DNA of 64,000 nucleotides from Salinibacter sp. 10B (GTDB lineage: Bacteria; Bacteroidota; Rhodothermia; Rhodothermales; Salinibacteraceae), in assembly GCF_002954405.1 (NCBI RefSeq), contig NZ_MQWC01000004.1:4252402-4316401 (forward strand), given 5' to 3'. Numbering within the stretch: the first letter of the stretch is position 1; each line of letters starts with the position of its first letter. This document shows, piece after piece, positions 35,643 to 45,214 of the stretch. Both the position numbers and the translations under genes were made by a program. The notes under the pieces were generated by a model. It searched no databases. It saw nothing but the letters and a program-made list of their open reading frames with translations, and was not told the DNA's origin.

Positions 35643-37112
35643 CTACGACGAGATGACGAACTCTTGGATTGCCCCCTCCAGCTCCTCCAATTTAAACGGC
35701 TTTGACAAAATGTCGTTCACCTCGTCGACGGCCGTTTCGGTATCGGTGTAGCCGGTGAGTAGGATGATGGGAAGATCTGGTTGGCGCTCGTGAAGTTGGG
35801 CGGCCAACTCAGCGCCGGTCATTTCGGGCATGCCGAAGTCGGTGAAGACAATGTCATAGTGGTTTTTCTCGAACATCGACAGGGCCTCGGCCCCGGAAGA
35901 GGCCCGGTCCACTTCGTGGTCGTTGAGGGTGAGCAGTTGGGTGACGATGGAACGTACCATTTCCTCGTCGTCGACCACAAGTACGCGCACATTCTGGGTG
36001 CCAACGGGGGCCTCCGGAGGGTCTTCCGGTTCCGGTTCCGACTCGTCGGCAGGGGGGAATGAGAGGACGAACGTTGTGCCCTCGCCCGGCTCTGAGGTGA
36101 CATCGATATCGCCCTCGTGCTCCTGAATGATGCCGTAGCTGGCCGATAGGCCCATGCCGGTGCCCTGCTCTCCTTTTGTGGTAAAGAGAGGCTCGAAGAT
36201 GTTTTCCTGCACGTCGTCACTCATCCCGATCCCCGTATCGTTGACCCGCGCGCAGACCGACGCGTCTTCAACGTAGGTCTCGAACGTGAGGGTGCCACCG
36301 TCCGGCATTGCCTGCACAGCATTCAGGATCAGGTTCACGAAGACCTCCCGCAGTTCAGAGGCAGCGCCCATCACGTCCGGCGTGTCCTGAAGATTCCGTT
36401 CCACGTCGATCTCAATGCCCTGACGACGCGGCTCGTTGTACCAGTAGGGCTGCGTGATGGTGATGCAGTCCTCAATCAGCGTTGCGAGATTGACCCGCTC
36501 GAAGTGCTTCTGGGTGTCCTCGCGGATGTAACGCTGAAGCTTCTCGATCAGGGCCGCGCCGTCCTCCGCCGTCTTTTCGATGGTTTGAATGGAGGACTGG
36601 ATGTTGGAGGCAGGGGCGTCGTTCCGCTGCGCTTTTTCTTTCAGAAGTTCGATGTGACCGATGAGGCCACTCAGTAGATTGTTGAGGTCGTGGGCCACAC
36701 CCATTGTCATGCGGCCGAGGGCCTCCATGCGATGGCGTTGCGTCTGGCTGATCATCCAGGAGGGCGGCTCGGCCATCACCTCGCCGCTGATGGTGACGGC
36801 TGTGATGCGGGGATTGCCGTCGTCCTCTCCGTGCACGGGCACAAAGTTGAGAAGGACCGGCAGGGGTTCGTCCCGCTCGGGCGTGTTCGCATTAACGACC
36901 TGATTGGTGACGAGCGATCCCTTTCCTGCCTCCAGCACGGAGGAGTTGGCAATTTCCTTGTCATCGTCTGGAAGCATGGCCCACGGGGCCTCCGTGGTGC
37001 CAAGGACCGATTCCCAGGCTTCGTTGCAGTGGCGCAGCGTGCCGGAGGGGGCAAAAGTTGCGATCAGTAGGGCGGGCTCGACGGTTGGAACCGTGTCGGG
37101 GGCGTCCATCAC
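35643..37112 (-). CDS. Hybrid histidine kinase with C-terminal receiver domain
   Basis: A 489-aa soluble sensor. An N-terminal PAS-like region (about residues 10-120) precedes a HisKA domain with phosphorylatable His141 in GVAHDLNNLLSG. The HATPase domain has N-box ELREVFVNLILNAVQAMPDGG, DTGIGM and GTGMGLSASYGI. A receiver domain follows an acidic Pro-rich linker, with VLVVDDEE and phospho-acceptor Asp425 in FTDFGMPE. There is no membrane helix, so the signal is probably cytosolic or delivered by partners. Two adjacent ATGs could serve as start. No response regulator with a DNA-binding domain is adjacent. Confidence 0.92.
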   Translation of the reverse strand: MMDAPDTVPTVEPALLIATFAPSGTLRHCNEAWESVLGTTEAPWAMLPDDDKEIANSSVLEAGKGSLVTNQVVNANTPERDEPLPVLLNFVPVHGEDDGNPRITAVTISGEVMAEPPSWMISQTQRHRMEALGRMTMGVAHDLNNLLSGLIGHIELLKEKAQRNDAPASNIQSSIQTIEKTAEDGAALIEKLQRYIREDTQKHFERVNLATLIEDCITITQPYWYNEPRRQGIEIDVERNLQDTPDVMGAASELREVFVNLILNAVQAMPDGGTLTFETYVEDASVCARVNDTGIGMSDDVQENIFEPLFTTKGEQGTGMGLSASYGIIQEHEGDIDVTSEPGEGTTFVLSFPPADESEPEPEDPPEAPVGTQNVRVLVVDDEEMVRSIVTQLLTLNDHEVDRASSGAEALSMFEKNHYDIVFTDFGMPEMTGAELAAQLHERQPDLPIILLTGYTDTETAVDEVNDILSKPFKLEELEGAIQEFVISS

Positions 37113-37451
37113 GAAAGGGGAGGATCAGTAGGAAACTGAAAGCAACGCAAGGGGGAGCGGATGACAGGGTCTTCGCTATCTGTTATCATGCGAGTCCACG
37201 CCTTCCCGGCCCCTGGCGGGATTCAGGGATCTCGTACGAATCGGGGGGACGGTACCCGTCCGGGGGCCTGGGCAGTGCATGTTTGGAAGCAACTGTTGAG
37301 GGGCGGTGCTCGTTAGCGTGTTTGGCGACGGGGGAGATACATACGTGCTCTGTTGCGCTTTGGCAGAAGCGCTTCCGGAGGCATTAGCGTCATCTGCCGG
37401 GGGAGGAGCACAACGATTCGTGTTCGACTTTCTCATTTTTTCGCACATCTT
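37113..37451. other. Divergent intergenic region: histidine kinase / cystathionine beta-synthase
   Basis: About 340 bp that should hold both promoters. The downstream gene's frame is open further upstream, but the added residues are Arg-rich and unlike the family. No riboswitch-like structure was recognised. Confidence 0.35.
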
Positions 37452-38870
37452 ATGTGGCACGACACCGTTCTCGGCACCATTGGGAATACGCCCCTCGTTC
37501 GCATCAATCAACTTGCGGAGGACTTCCCTTGCACGGTACTTGGAAAAGTGGAGTTTTTCAATCCCGGCGGATCGGTGAAGGACCGAATCGGCATTAGCAT
37601 GATCGAAGATGCCGAGGAGAAAGGGTTGATTGAGCCGGGGGGGACCATCATTGAGGGCACGAGTGGCAACACGGGGGCTGGGCTTGCCATCGCGGCCATA
37701 GCGAAGGGGTACCGTTGCATCTTTACGACCACCGACAAGCAAAGCCGTGAAAAAGTAGACGTGCTTCGGGGCTTGGGGGCAGAGGTGCTCATCTGCCCGA
37801 CGAATGTCGAGCCGGACGACCCCCGCAGCTACTACTCCGTGGCCCAGCGGCTGGCCGAGGAGATTCCCAATTCGGTATACCTCAACCAGTACGATAATCC
37901 CTCGAACCCGCAAATCCACTACGAAACGACCGGGCCGGAGCTTTGGGAGCAAACCGAGGGCCGCATCACGCACTATGTAGCGGGGGCCGGTACGGGGGGC
38001 ACCATCAGCGGTACGGGACGCTACCTCAAAGAGCAACAGGAGGACGTAAATGTTATTGGCGTCGATCCGGCCGGGTCGGTCTTTTACAAGTACTTCCATG
38101 AGGGCGTCTTCGACGAAGAAGAAATCTATCCCTACTTCACGGAGGGGGTGGGCGAAGATATTCTCCCCGACAATATGGACTTTGACGTAGTCGACGATTT
38201 CGTTCGGGTGGAGGACAAGGAGGCAATGCAGATGACGCGTCGCCTTGCACGAGAGGAAGGGCTCTTTATTGGACAGTCGTGCGGCATGGCCATGGCGGGC
38301 GCGTTGCAATGGATGGAGGATCACCGCAATGAACTCACGGAAGACGACGTCGTGGTCGTTCTACTGCCCGACTCTGGCTTCCGCTACCTCTCCAAGACTT
38401 ACAACGACGAGTGGATGCGGAACCACGGCTTTCTGGAAAGCAAGCCCGACGTCACGGCGGACCAGGTACTGAATCTGCGCCGGGATCAGACGGAGGTAAT
38501 TTCGGCCGCCCCGGGCGACAAAATCGGCAATATCATTGAGCGGATGACGGAGGAGGGCATTTCACAGATGCCGGTGATTGATGACGACCACGAGGTGGTG
38601 GGAAGCGTCACTGAGACACGCATTCTGAACCGGCTTATCGACAGTCCGGATGCTCGGGATCAGCCGGTGCGCACCATTATGGGCACTCCATTCCCGGTCG
38701 TGCCGGCCTCGTTGCATCTGGAGCATCTGTCTGCGTATCTGGAGCAGGACGTGGGCGCCGTGCTGGTGGACCACGGTTCCGACGGCGGGCGGGACTATTC
38801 GGTGCTCACGAAGAGCGACCTCATCAGTGCCCTCATGAAAGTGGAGCAGGGGAATAACGGCACGTCGTAA
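37452..38870 (+). CDS. Cystathionine beta-synthase (PLP enzyme with CBS pair)
   Basis: A 472-aa PLP-dependent enzyme. The N-terminal fold-type II domain has LGTIGNTPLVRIN, the PLP lysine in NPGGSVKDRIG (Lys43), the substrate loop IIEGTSGNTGAGLAI and the phosphate-binding AGAGTGGTISGTGRYLKE. SKTYNDEWM marks cystathionine beta-synthase rather than plain cysteine synthase. Two C-terminal CBS motifs (about residues 335-465) are regulatory. The heme-binding N-terminus of animal enzymes is absent. The ATG at 37452 (MWHDTVLGTIGN) is the family start. It probably makes cystathionine from serine and homocysteine; a cysteine synthase activity cannot be excluded. Confidence 0.9.
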   Translation: MWHDTVLGTIGNTPLVRINQLAEDFPCTVLGKVEFFNPGGSVKDRIGISMIEDAEEKGLIEPGGTIIEGTSGNTGAGLAIAAIAKGYRCIFTTTDKQSREKVDVLRGLGAEVLICPTNVEPDDPRSYYSVAQRLAEEIPNSVYLNQYDNPSNPQIHYETTGPELWEQTEGRITHYVAGAGTGGTISGTGRYLKEQQEDVNVIGVDPAGSVFYKYFHEGVFDEEEIYPYFTEGVGEDILPDNMDFDVVDDFVRVEDKEAMQMTRRLAREEGLFIGQSCGMAMAGALQWMEDHRNELTEDDVVVVLLPDSGFRYLSKTYNDEWMRNHGFLESKPDVTADQVLNLRRDQTEVISAAPGDKIGNIIERMTEEGISQMPVIDDDHEVVGSVTETRILNRLIDSPDARDQPVRTIMGTPFPVVPASLHLEHLSAYLEQDVGAVLVDHGSDGGRDYSVLTKSDLISALMKVEQGNNGTS

Positions 38871-39034
38871 CGAGGAAGGGGGCTCTAGCGTTCTTGTTCG
38901 GAGGGGCAAGGGTCATCCGTCTGGGGGAGTGCGGGAGGAATGAGGCGTGCGAGGGGACGGGAAACTTGTGGAATGACAAAAATTTAAAGCCTCTTCCAGG
39001 CTTCCGTGTTTTCGATGTCAAGGTCTCAAGAAGC

Positions 39035-41275
39035 ATGATTCAGGCGTCCGCCGTTCCCGAGAGGGAGGAACTCGACATTGACGAGCGCTTCCACGACCAG
39101 CTCCACGAACTCCTTGAACAATGCCGTGAGCACCTGCCGCGAGTCGACGAGGATATGATTCGGCGGGCGTTTCGGCTCAGCTATTGGGCGCACCGGAACG
39201 ACTGGCGCGAGTCGGGGGAGCGCTACATCATCCACCCCCTGAAGGTGGCGACCATCGTGGCGCGGGACATTGGGCTTGACGATACGAGCGTAGCGGCGGC
39301 TCTGCTGCACGACGTGGTGGAGGATACCGAGCTTTCTCTCGACCTCATCCGGGAGGAGTTTGGGGAGACGATGGAAAACATCATCGATGGCCTCACGAAG
39401 ATCAGCGGTGTGTTCGAGAGCCGTGAGCTCGGCCAGGCGGAAAACGTCCGCAAGCTGATGCTGTCGATGGCGACGGACCTCCGCGTCATCCTGGTGAAGT
39501 TTGCGGACCGCCTTCACAACATGCGCACGCTTGAGGCGCTCCCGAAGAAGAAGCAGCTGAAGAAAGCGAGCGAAACGCTCGATCTGTTTGCCCCGCTGGC
39601 GCACCGGTTCGGCCTCTTCAGTATCAAGAGTCAGTTGGAGGACCTCTCGTTCAAGATTCTCGATCCGGACTCCTACGAGCACATTGTCTCGACCCTGCAG
39701 GAGATGGCGGAGCAGCGGGACGCCTACATTGCCGAATTCATTGATCCGCTGGAAGAGCATTTGCAGGAAGAGGGGTATGAGTTTGACATCTACGGTCGGG
39801 TGAAGAATGTCTACTCGATCCATCGCAAGATGAAACGGCAGAATAAGCCGATCGACGAGATCTACGACATCTTTGCGATTCGGATTGTATTGCAGAGTGA
39901 TGGGAAGAAGGGGAAAGAGGACTGCTGGCGGGTCTACTCGCTCGTAACGGATCTCTACAAGCCCTTGCCGGAGCGTTTCCGCGACTTCATCTCGGTGCCA
40001 AAGTCCAACGGGTACCAAAGCCTGCATACGACTGTTTTTGGGCCGGAGGGCCGGCGGGTGGAGGTGCAAATCCGCACGCAGGAGATGCACGAGGTGGCCG
40101 AACGCGGCGTGGCGGCCCACTGGAAGTACAAGGAGGGGACCGAGAACGTGGATGAGGAGATGGAGCAGTTTCTGGAGTGGGTCCGTGATCTCCTCGACAA
40201 TCCGAAGCCCGACGAGGCCACCGAGTTCGTCAAGGAGTTCCGCCTCAATCTCTACGACGAGGAGATCTACGTCTTTACGCCCCAGGGCGACCTCATGACG
40301 CTGCCTCAGGGGGCGACTCCCGTCGATTTTGCCTTCAAGGTGCACACGGAGGTCGGGATGCAGTGTATCGGGGCGAAGGTGAATGGAAAGATGGTCCCGC
40401 TGTCACACGAGTTGTCGAGCGGCGATCAGGTTGAGATCATTACCTCGAAGAAGCAGCAGCCCAATCCCGACTGGATCAATTTTGTGGTGACCCACAAGGC
40501 GAGGAGCCGCATCCGGCAGTGGACCAACGAGGAGCGGCGCAAGGCTGTTGATTTGGGACAGGAGATCTGGGAGAAGAAGAAGGATCGAGCCAGCATTGAG
40601 ATTAGTGACCAGGACCTACAGGAGGTTGCCCATGAGCTGAAGTTTCCGGACCTCCAACAGCTCTTCTACGAGATTGGGAAGGGCCTCTACGACCCCGATG
40701 AGCTGGTGGACTACGTGAAAGGAAAAACGCAAGAGGAGGAGGTCGATGAGCCCGAAGACGACGAGGAGTCGTTGAAGGAGCGGTTCGAAAACTTCCTCGA
40801 CTCGGCACAGTCGTCCGGAAAGCAGACGCTGGTGATTAACGGGGAGATTCAGGAGGACCTTGCCGTCAACTATGCCTCCTGCTGCAATCCCATTCCCGGA
40901 GACGAGGTATTTGGGTTTGTGAGTCGGACGGGCACAATCAACATCCATCGCTCAAACTGCCGCAATGCATCGGATCTTCTGGTGAACCAGGCCGATCGGA
41001 TTCTGGATGTAGACTGGAGCCGCCAGAAGGATGTGCAGTTTGTGGCGGCACTTCGCCTGATGGGGGAGGACCGAGTGGGTATGGTCAACGACATCACGAC
41101 GGTGATCTCCAAAAATCTGAAGACCAACATTCGGTCTCTTACGATTGATACAGAAGACGGCATCTTTTCGGGAACCATCATGCTTCACGTTTCCGATCTG
41201 GAGCACCTGCAGCGATTGATGGAGCGTTTGAAGCGCATCGACGGCATCCACGGGGTGTACCGCTTCGAGGAGTAG
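39035..41275 (+). CDS. Bifunctional (p)ppGpp synthetase/hydrolase
   Basis: A long RelA/SpoT homologue of 746 aa controlling the stringent response. The hydrolase domain has YIIHPLKVATIVARDIG and ALLHDVVEDTELSLD (HD motif). The synthetase domain has FADRLHNMRTLEALP, IYGRVKNVYSIHRKMKRQNKPIDEIYDIFAIRIVL, and the RFRDFISVPKSNGYQSLHTTVFGPEG loop. A TGS domain (IYVFTPQGDLMTLPQGATPVDFAFKVH), a zinc-finger-like CCNPIPGDEVFGFV block and a C-terminal ACT domain follow. The HD residues look intact, so it should both make and degrade the alarmone. The ATG at 39035 is chosen over an upstream frame start at 38894. Confidence 0.95.
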   Translation: MIQASAVPEREELDIDERFHDQLHELLEQCREHLPRVDEDMIRRAFRLSYWAHRNDWRESGERYIIHPLKVATIVARDIGLDDTSVAAALLHDVVEDTELSLDLIREEFGETMENIIDGLTKISGVFESRELGQAENVRKLMLSMATDLRVILVKFADRLHNMRTLEALPKKKQLKKASETLDLFAPLAHRFGLFSIKSQLEDLSFKILDPDSYEHIVSTLQEMAEQRDAYIAEFIDPLEEHLQEEGYEFDIYGRVKNVYSIHRKMKRQNKPIDEIYDIFAIRIVLQSDGKKGKEDCWRVYSLVTDLYKPLPERFRDFISVPKSNGYQSLHTTVFGPEGRRVEVQIRTQEMHEVAERGVAAHWKYKEGTENVDEEMEQFLEWVRDLLDNPKPDEATEFVKEFRLNLYDEEIYVFTPQGDLMTLPQGATPVDFAFKVHTEVGMQCIGAKVNGKMVPLSHELSSGDQVEIITSKKQQPNPDWINFVVTHKARSRIRQWTNEERRKAVDLGQEIWEKKKDRASIEISDQDLQEVAHELKFPDLQQLFYEIGKGLYDPDELVDYVKGKTQEEEVDEPEDDEESLKERFENFLDSAQSSGKQTLVINGEIQEDLAVNYASCCNPIPGDEVFGFVSRTGTINIHRSNCRNASDLLVNQADRILDVDWSRQKDVQFVAALRLMGEDRVGMVNDITTVISKNLKTNIRSLTIDTEDGIFSGTIMLHVSDLEHLQRLMERLKRIDGIHGVYRFEE

Positions 41276-41481
41276 TGCAATCTCGTTCCACTTGGGCGGC
41301 AGGATTCCTTTTCATCGCCCCGTTCGTGAAGCGTGAGAAGTTCGCCTGCGACGTCGTGGGCTCACGCACCACGTCTTTACGCGTTGGCCATCGAAGAAAA
41401 TCGTCCGTATTGCAACGACTATTCTGCTCAGACATCAAGGGAGAGACGTCACTGTTCTTCTCATCGAGTCTCTGAGGCTTC

Positions 41482-41853
41482 ATGTCCGATCGAACCGAAA
41501 CACTCACGAAAGAAGACGTGGCTCGGCGCGTGTCCGAGAAGATGGATCGTCCGCTTTACAAGGCGAAGCCCTGGGTACGGGCTGTGCTCATGGCCGTTGG
41601 GGACCTCTTGATGGAGGCCGACCCGGAACGACGCATCGAGCTTCGAGATTTTGGGGTGTTCGAGGTCAAGAAAACCAAGGCCAAGCCCACGGCTCGAAAT
41701 CCACAGACGAATGAGCCGGTCTTCGTGCCGAGCCGGCGCAAGACGCACTTCAAGCCCGGCAAGCGGATTCAGGATGTGCTGAAGACGCCGCTACAGGAGT
41801 TGGGCTATTCGGTGCCGGAGGACAGTGCCGACGCGCCGGAAGAAGACGAGTAA
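41482..41853 (+). CDS. HU/IHF-family DNA-binding protein
   Basis: A 123-aa histone-like protein. The N-terminal helices (LTKEDVARRVSEKMDRPLYKAKPWVRAVLMAVGDLLMEADPE) lead to the HU signature RIELRDFGVFEVKKTKAKPTARNPQTNEPVFVPSRRKTHFKPGKRI, with the DNA-intercalating Pro in the ARNPQT arm. The acidic extension of about 25 residues after the fold (VPEDSADAPEEDE) is longer than in E. coli HU. It starts at the ATG at 41482, about 200 bp after the rel gene, which suggests its own promoter. Confidence 0.93.
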   Translation: MSDRTETLTKEDVARRVSEKMDRPLYKAKPWVRAVLMAVGDLLMEADPERRIELRDFGVFEVKKTKAKPTARNPQTNEPVFVPSRRKTHFKPGKRIQDVLKTPLQELGYSVPEDSADAPEEDE

Positions 41854-41948
41854 TACGAAATCCGTTTGCAGGCTTCAGGGACGAAGAGGCCCTGCCTTGG
41901 CAGAAGAGGGAAACCTCCGTTCCTGCGCTGCATGAAGCGGCACCCGTA

Positions 41949-41971
41949 GCGTCGTTGGAGTCCAACGACGC
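41949..41971. repeat. Palindromic repeat with GTTGGAGTCCAAC core (copy 2)
   Basis: GCGTCGTTGGA-G-TCCAACGACGC: perfect 11-bp arms around a single base, between the HU and ruvX genes. It shares its 13-bp core with the palindrome at 3607-3623, which also lies in a gap between genes. The arms differ only in compensating positions (TCG/CGA here, CCG/CGG there), so the stem is preserved. Confidence 0.6.
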
Positions 41972-42047
41972 GACAAATCATTTTTCATGGCTGGGAATCA
42001 AGCTTCCGGATTTGATATAACGGGCACGTGTACGATTGCATGAAACC

Positions 42048-42497
42048 GTGAGTCTACTCGATACGCCATCCCGAATTGTTGGCATTGACGTGGGGACCAA
42101 GCGCGTGGGCCTCGCGGTGGCCGATCCGCTTCGTCACTTTGCGCAGGCAGAGGGGACCTATGCGCCGGCGGAGGCGCTGGAGGTACTGCAGTCGCTCGCC
42201 CAGGACGAGGGCATAGAGACGGTGGTCGTTGGGTGGCCGTTGACCGAGGACGGAGAGGCGGGCGAGGCGATCGAGATGGTCCAGGCGTACGTGGAGCGCG
42301 TCGAACGTGCGCTTGGCACGGTAGAGGCGCCTGGCACGGTAGAGGTGGTGCGGCAAGACGAGCGCTACACCTCCGAGATGGCCAAGGATCTGCTACGCCG
42401 GGCGGGGGTGAGCCAGCCGGGGCGGTACGATAAGGGACGGGTGGACGCGGCCGCCGCGGCGGTGATACTGCAGGATTACCTCAACACAAACGAGTAG
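42048..42497 (+). CDS. ruvX: Putative pre-16S rRNA nuclease / Holliday junction resolvase (YqgF)
   Basis: A small RNase-H-fold protein of the YqgF/RuvX family. Signature IVGIDVGTKRVGLAVAD holds the first catalytic Asp, TVVVGWPLTEDGEAGEA is the second block, VRQDERYTSEMAKDLL the Glu-bearing third, and RVDAAAAAVILQDYL holds the last Asp. The family is linked to 16S rRNA 5' processing and was first proposed as a resolvase. The frame begins at a TTG at 42036; a GTG at 42048 gives a more usual N-terminus (MSLLDTPSRIVGID) and is used here. About 150 aa. Confidence 0.93.
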   Translation: MSLLDTPSRIVGIDVGTKRVGLAVADPLRHFAQAEGTYAPAEALEVLQSLAQDEGIETVVVGWPLTEDGEAGEAIEMVQAYVERVERALGTVEAPGTVEVVRQDERYTSEMAKDLLRRAGVSQPGRYDKGRVDAAAAAVILQDYLNTNE

Positions 42498-42632
42498 GGA
42501 ATTATCTCAACACAATGGATGATACTGAGCGCCGGCTCGGACCCGCTCAAAAACAGCGATCCCAGCACGGGAACGTCCTCAGTGCCCCTCTGAATTCATA
42601 CGTCCCGTTTTTTGAGATACTTCCTAGGTTCG

Positions 42633-43682
42633 CTATGATCGCTTCTCCTCTTCGTCCAGAATGCGGTGGGCAATGGTGCGGGCAAGGTCTGGAGCGTTGC
42701 CCCAGGCGCGGTTGTTGGCCACTACGTTGAGGAGTGCGTTTTCGGCCTCTGCCCGGTAGGCAAGGGCCGTCGTGTCGAGTACCATCTTGTGTGCCTGCTC
42801 GGTCTCGCTGAGGGCGGGAACAGGGGCGTCGAACGGGTATGCCTCCGCGTAGGCATCGGCGTACTTCGTGTTGCGAGGGGTAAGAAGACGGGCAATCCCC
42901 TGGTCGTTCGCCGCCGTGAAGCGTTCGCCGCACCGCGCCCACTGCTCGCGGATGGCGGGGAGCCAGGTCCAGTGACTGAAGACGAAGCCCAATCCTCGCG
43001 CGTTAAGCCAGTCGAAGTAGCCCGACGATAAGAGGTGCTCCGAACGCAGCTCAAGGTGAACCTGCGCGTCGTTCGGAAGGGTGGAGAAGAACGTGTCGAG
43101 CCGCTCCACATTTTCGCTCGGACTCGGGCTGTCCGCCACCCGTTGGTACTCCTGCTGGAAGATAATGCCGTCCAGCCGATCGCCCACAAGTTCCACGGCG
43201 GGCTCGTGGAAAGTCTCGATATAGGCCTCTGCGTCAAGAAAGTCGGGGTTCTCAACGTAGTTGCCCTTTCGTCGCAGCGTACGGGCAAAAAATTGCTGGG
43301 GGGCCTTCAACAGAAAGGCCGCGTCGTCGGGAGCATGGTCGAGGTATTTCGACAAGACAAAATAGCTGGAAGAAGGATCCCCCTCTTCCAGTAGGGGGCG
43401 GTAAAACGTGAAGTCGAGCTCCAGCACCTCAAAGTGCTTGAAATAATCGCGGACGGAAGCGACGGGGACTTGGCGCTCCTCGAACGATTGGCCCTGGAGG
43501 GTCCGTGTCCGAGAGGAGACCTGTTGGGCATACACGTCTTCCGGGTAGATTTGGCCGAGCCACCCGGCGTACCGATCACTGGCGGTTCCGAAGCGGACGT
43601 GGGGGTGGATGCCGTGAAAGTTGTAGCGGTCAACCGCGGAGCGGCGATCTTGGAGCGTGCGGTTGGTGGGGGCAGTGGGCAT
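42633..43682 (-). CDS. DUF72 family protein
   Basis: A 349-aa protein of the DUF72 (YecE-like) TIM-barrel family. Recognisable parts are VRFGTASDRYAGWLGQIYP at the N-terminus, the FEVLELDFTFYRP block, FLLKAPQQFFARTLR, IIFQQEYQRV and the VHLELRSEHLLSSGYFDWLNARGLGFVFSHW region. The length is somewhat above the typical 250-300 aa. Its function is unknown. It converges on ruvX and lies 15 bp downstream of the HIT-protein gene on the same strand, so the two are probably co-transcribed. Confidence 0.88.
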   Translation of the reverse strand: MPTAPTNRTLQDRRSAVDRYNFHGIHPHVRFGTASDRYAGWLGQIYPEDVYAQQVSSRTRTLQGQSFEERQVPVASVRDYFKHFEVLELDFTFYRPLLEEGDPSSSYFVLSKYLDHAPDDAAFLLKAPQQFFARTLRRKGNYVENPDFLDAEAYIETFHEPAVELVGDRLDGIIFQQEYQRVADSPSPSENVERLDTFFSTLPNDAQVHLELRSEHLLSSGYFDWLNARGLGFVFSHWTWLPAIREQWARCGERFTAANDQGIARLLTPRNTKYADAYAEAYPFDAPVPALSETEQAHKMVLDTTALAYRAEAENALLNVVANNRAWGNAPDLARTIAHRILDEEEKRS

Positions 43683-43697
43683 GGGAAACGTGCAGAA

Positions 43698-44216
43698 TTA
43701 CTGAGACTCGGAGGGAGCGGCGGGATCGTCGATCACGGCGCGCAGCTTCTCGTAGGTGGTGGAGAGATCTTCCGGAAGTACCCGTGTTTCTGCCGTTGTG
43801 GACATGAAGTTGGTGTCCCCGTCCCACCGGGGCACGACATGCATGTGCAGGTGCTCCGGAATGCCGGCCCCGGCGGCGGCCCCCAGATTCATACCCACGT
43901 TAAAGCCCTCTGGGGAGAACGCAGTTCGAAGCCAGCCAATGCACCGGTCGATGGTGGTCCCAATGGCTTTCTGCTCCGCTGGGTCGAGCGCGTGGTAGGC
44001 GTCCACCTGTCGGTACGGGACAATCAGAAGGTGGCCATTGTTGTACGGGTAGAGGTTCATGATGACGAAGACGTGCTCGCCCCGCCAGAGAATGAGGTTT
44101 TCGGCGTCGTTTTCTTCGTTTAGGAGCGCAGTGAAAACCGACTCGCCCTCGGCCGGGGGACGTTGAGCTGCATTCGAGACGTACTCGGCCCGCCAGGGAC
44201 TCCACATGCGATCCAT
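43698..44216 (-). CDS. HIT-family nucleotide hydrolase/transferase
   Basis: A 172-aa histidine-triad protein. The triad IPEHLHMHVVPRW (HxHxH) and the preceding NVGMNLGAAAGAG are diagnostic. The N-terminal MDRMWSPWRAEYV is the start typical of the AP4A-phosphorylase-like branch. Enzymes of this branch act on dinucleoside polyphosphates or nucleotidyl compounds. A short acidic, Ser/Pro-containing tail follows. It starts at the ATG at 44216 and probably forms a two-gene unit with the DUF72 gene. Confidence 0.92.
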   Translation of the reverse strand: MDRMWSPWRAEYVSNAAQRPPAEGESVFTALLNEENDAENLILWRGEHVFVIMNLYPYNNGHLLIVPYRQVDAYHALDPAEQKAIGTTIDRCIGWLRTAFSPEGFNVGMNLGAAAGAGIPEHLHMHVVPRWDGDTNFMSTTAETRVLPEDLSTTYEKLRAVIDDPAAPSESQ

Positions 44217-44330
44217 CGGGAGAAAGAGAAATTGTCACAGAGAGTGCGCTCCCGATTCGGCCGGGGGTAGCTCTAAACTACCGTCGAAGGACGCAGTTCA
44301 ACCGAGACTTACGACCCATTCAGGACATGC

Positions 44331-45173
44331 ATGAAGAATCACAGGGACATGGCCGTCTACGCGGATTTGCATACGCACACGACGAGTTCAGATGGAACGC
44401 TTTCGCCGGACGCGCTGGTGGCACGGGCGGCCACGCTTGGCATACAGGTTCTGGCTGTGACGGATCATGACACCGTTGAGGGCTTGGCGGAGGCTCGTCG
44501 GGTGGCGGAGGCGAAGGGAATCCGTTTCGTGCCCGCTCTTGAGTTGAGTGCCACCGTGGGAGAGGCGGAGGTACACCTGTTGGCGTATGGGATTGACTCG
44601 CAGGATGCTGCCCTGCGCACTCACTTGCGAGACATGCAAGCGGCCCGCGAGGAACGAGCATGGGCAATGCTTGAGCGGCTTCGCGAGCAGGGGATGGAGG
44701 TGGACGAGCGGCTGCTGAGGCAAAAGATGAGCACGACCAACGCCGTCGGCCGCCCGCACGTGGCCGAGGTGCTGGTAGAAGAAGGGCACGTCGACACGGA
44801 GAGAGAGGCCTTTGAGAAGTATCTGGGAAACGACGGGCCCGGATACGTGCCCAAGCCGGACTTTCCTGCGGCCGAGGCCCTGAATGTGATTCACGGGGCT
44901 GGAGGGATAGGGGTGCTTGCGCATCCGGGGCATTGGACGCCTCGCGCCCGTTTCCGACAACTGCTGGAGGACGGCCTGGACGGGATTGAGGTCTGGCATC
45001 CGTCTCATGACTCGTCTCTCCAGGGCTACTACGAACGACTTGCACGCGGCTATGACGTACAAATGACCGGGGGGTCCGATTTCCACGGGCGAGATGAAAC
45101 CGACGACCAACAGTTTGGACTGGTCGGAATGAGTAAAAACGAATGGGAACGATTGCGGGATGTACTTGCGTAA
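44331..45173 (+). CDS. PHP-domain phosphoesterase (RNase AM / TrpH-like)
   Basis: A 280-aa polymerase-and-histidinol-phosphatase domain protein. The metal motif [21 protein letters not shown] is at the N-terminus, [16 protein letters not shown] follows, and later GVLAHPGHW and [12 protein letters not shown] supply further ligands. Family members such as E. coli YciV trim RNA 5' ends and hydrolyse 3',5'-bisphosphonucleotides. A second ATG at 44349 begins [11 protein letters not shown] and is an equally plausible start. The stop lies about 40 bp upstream of ribH. Confidence 0.88.
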   Translation: MKNHRDMAVYADLHTHTTSSDGTLSPDALVARAATLGIQVLAVTDHDTVEGLAEARRVAEAKGIRFVPALELSATVGEAEVHLLAYGIDSQDAALRTHLRDMQAAREERAWAMLERLREQGMEVDERLLRQKMSTTNAVGRPHVAEVLVEEGHVDTEREAFEKYLGNDGPGYVPKPDFPAAEALNVIHGAGGIGVLAHPGHWTPRARFRQLLEDGLDGIEVWHPSHDSSLQGYYERLARGYDVQMTGGSDFHGRDETDDQQFGLVGMSKNEWERLRDVLA

Positions 45174-45214
45174 CAATCCCACTTTTCTCCCCCCTTTGGA
45201 TGAATCTGTCTCCC

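Noticed and set aside
39026..40345. A 439-codon minus-strand frame opposite the rel/spoT gene
   Set aside because: Antisense to a complete multi-domain stringent-response enzyme.
45143..45214. A longer N-terminus for ribH overlapping the PHP gene
   Set aside because: The added residues do not match lumazine synthase, and the frame overlaps the preceding gene.
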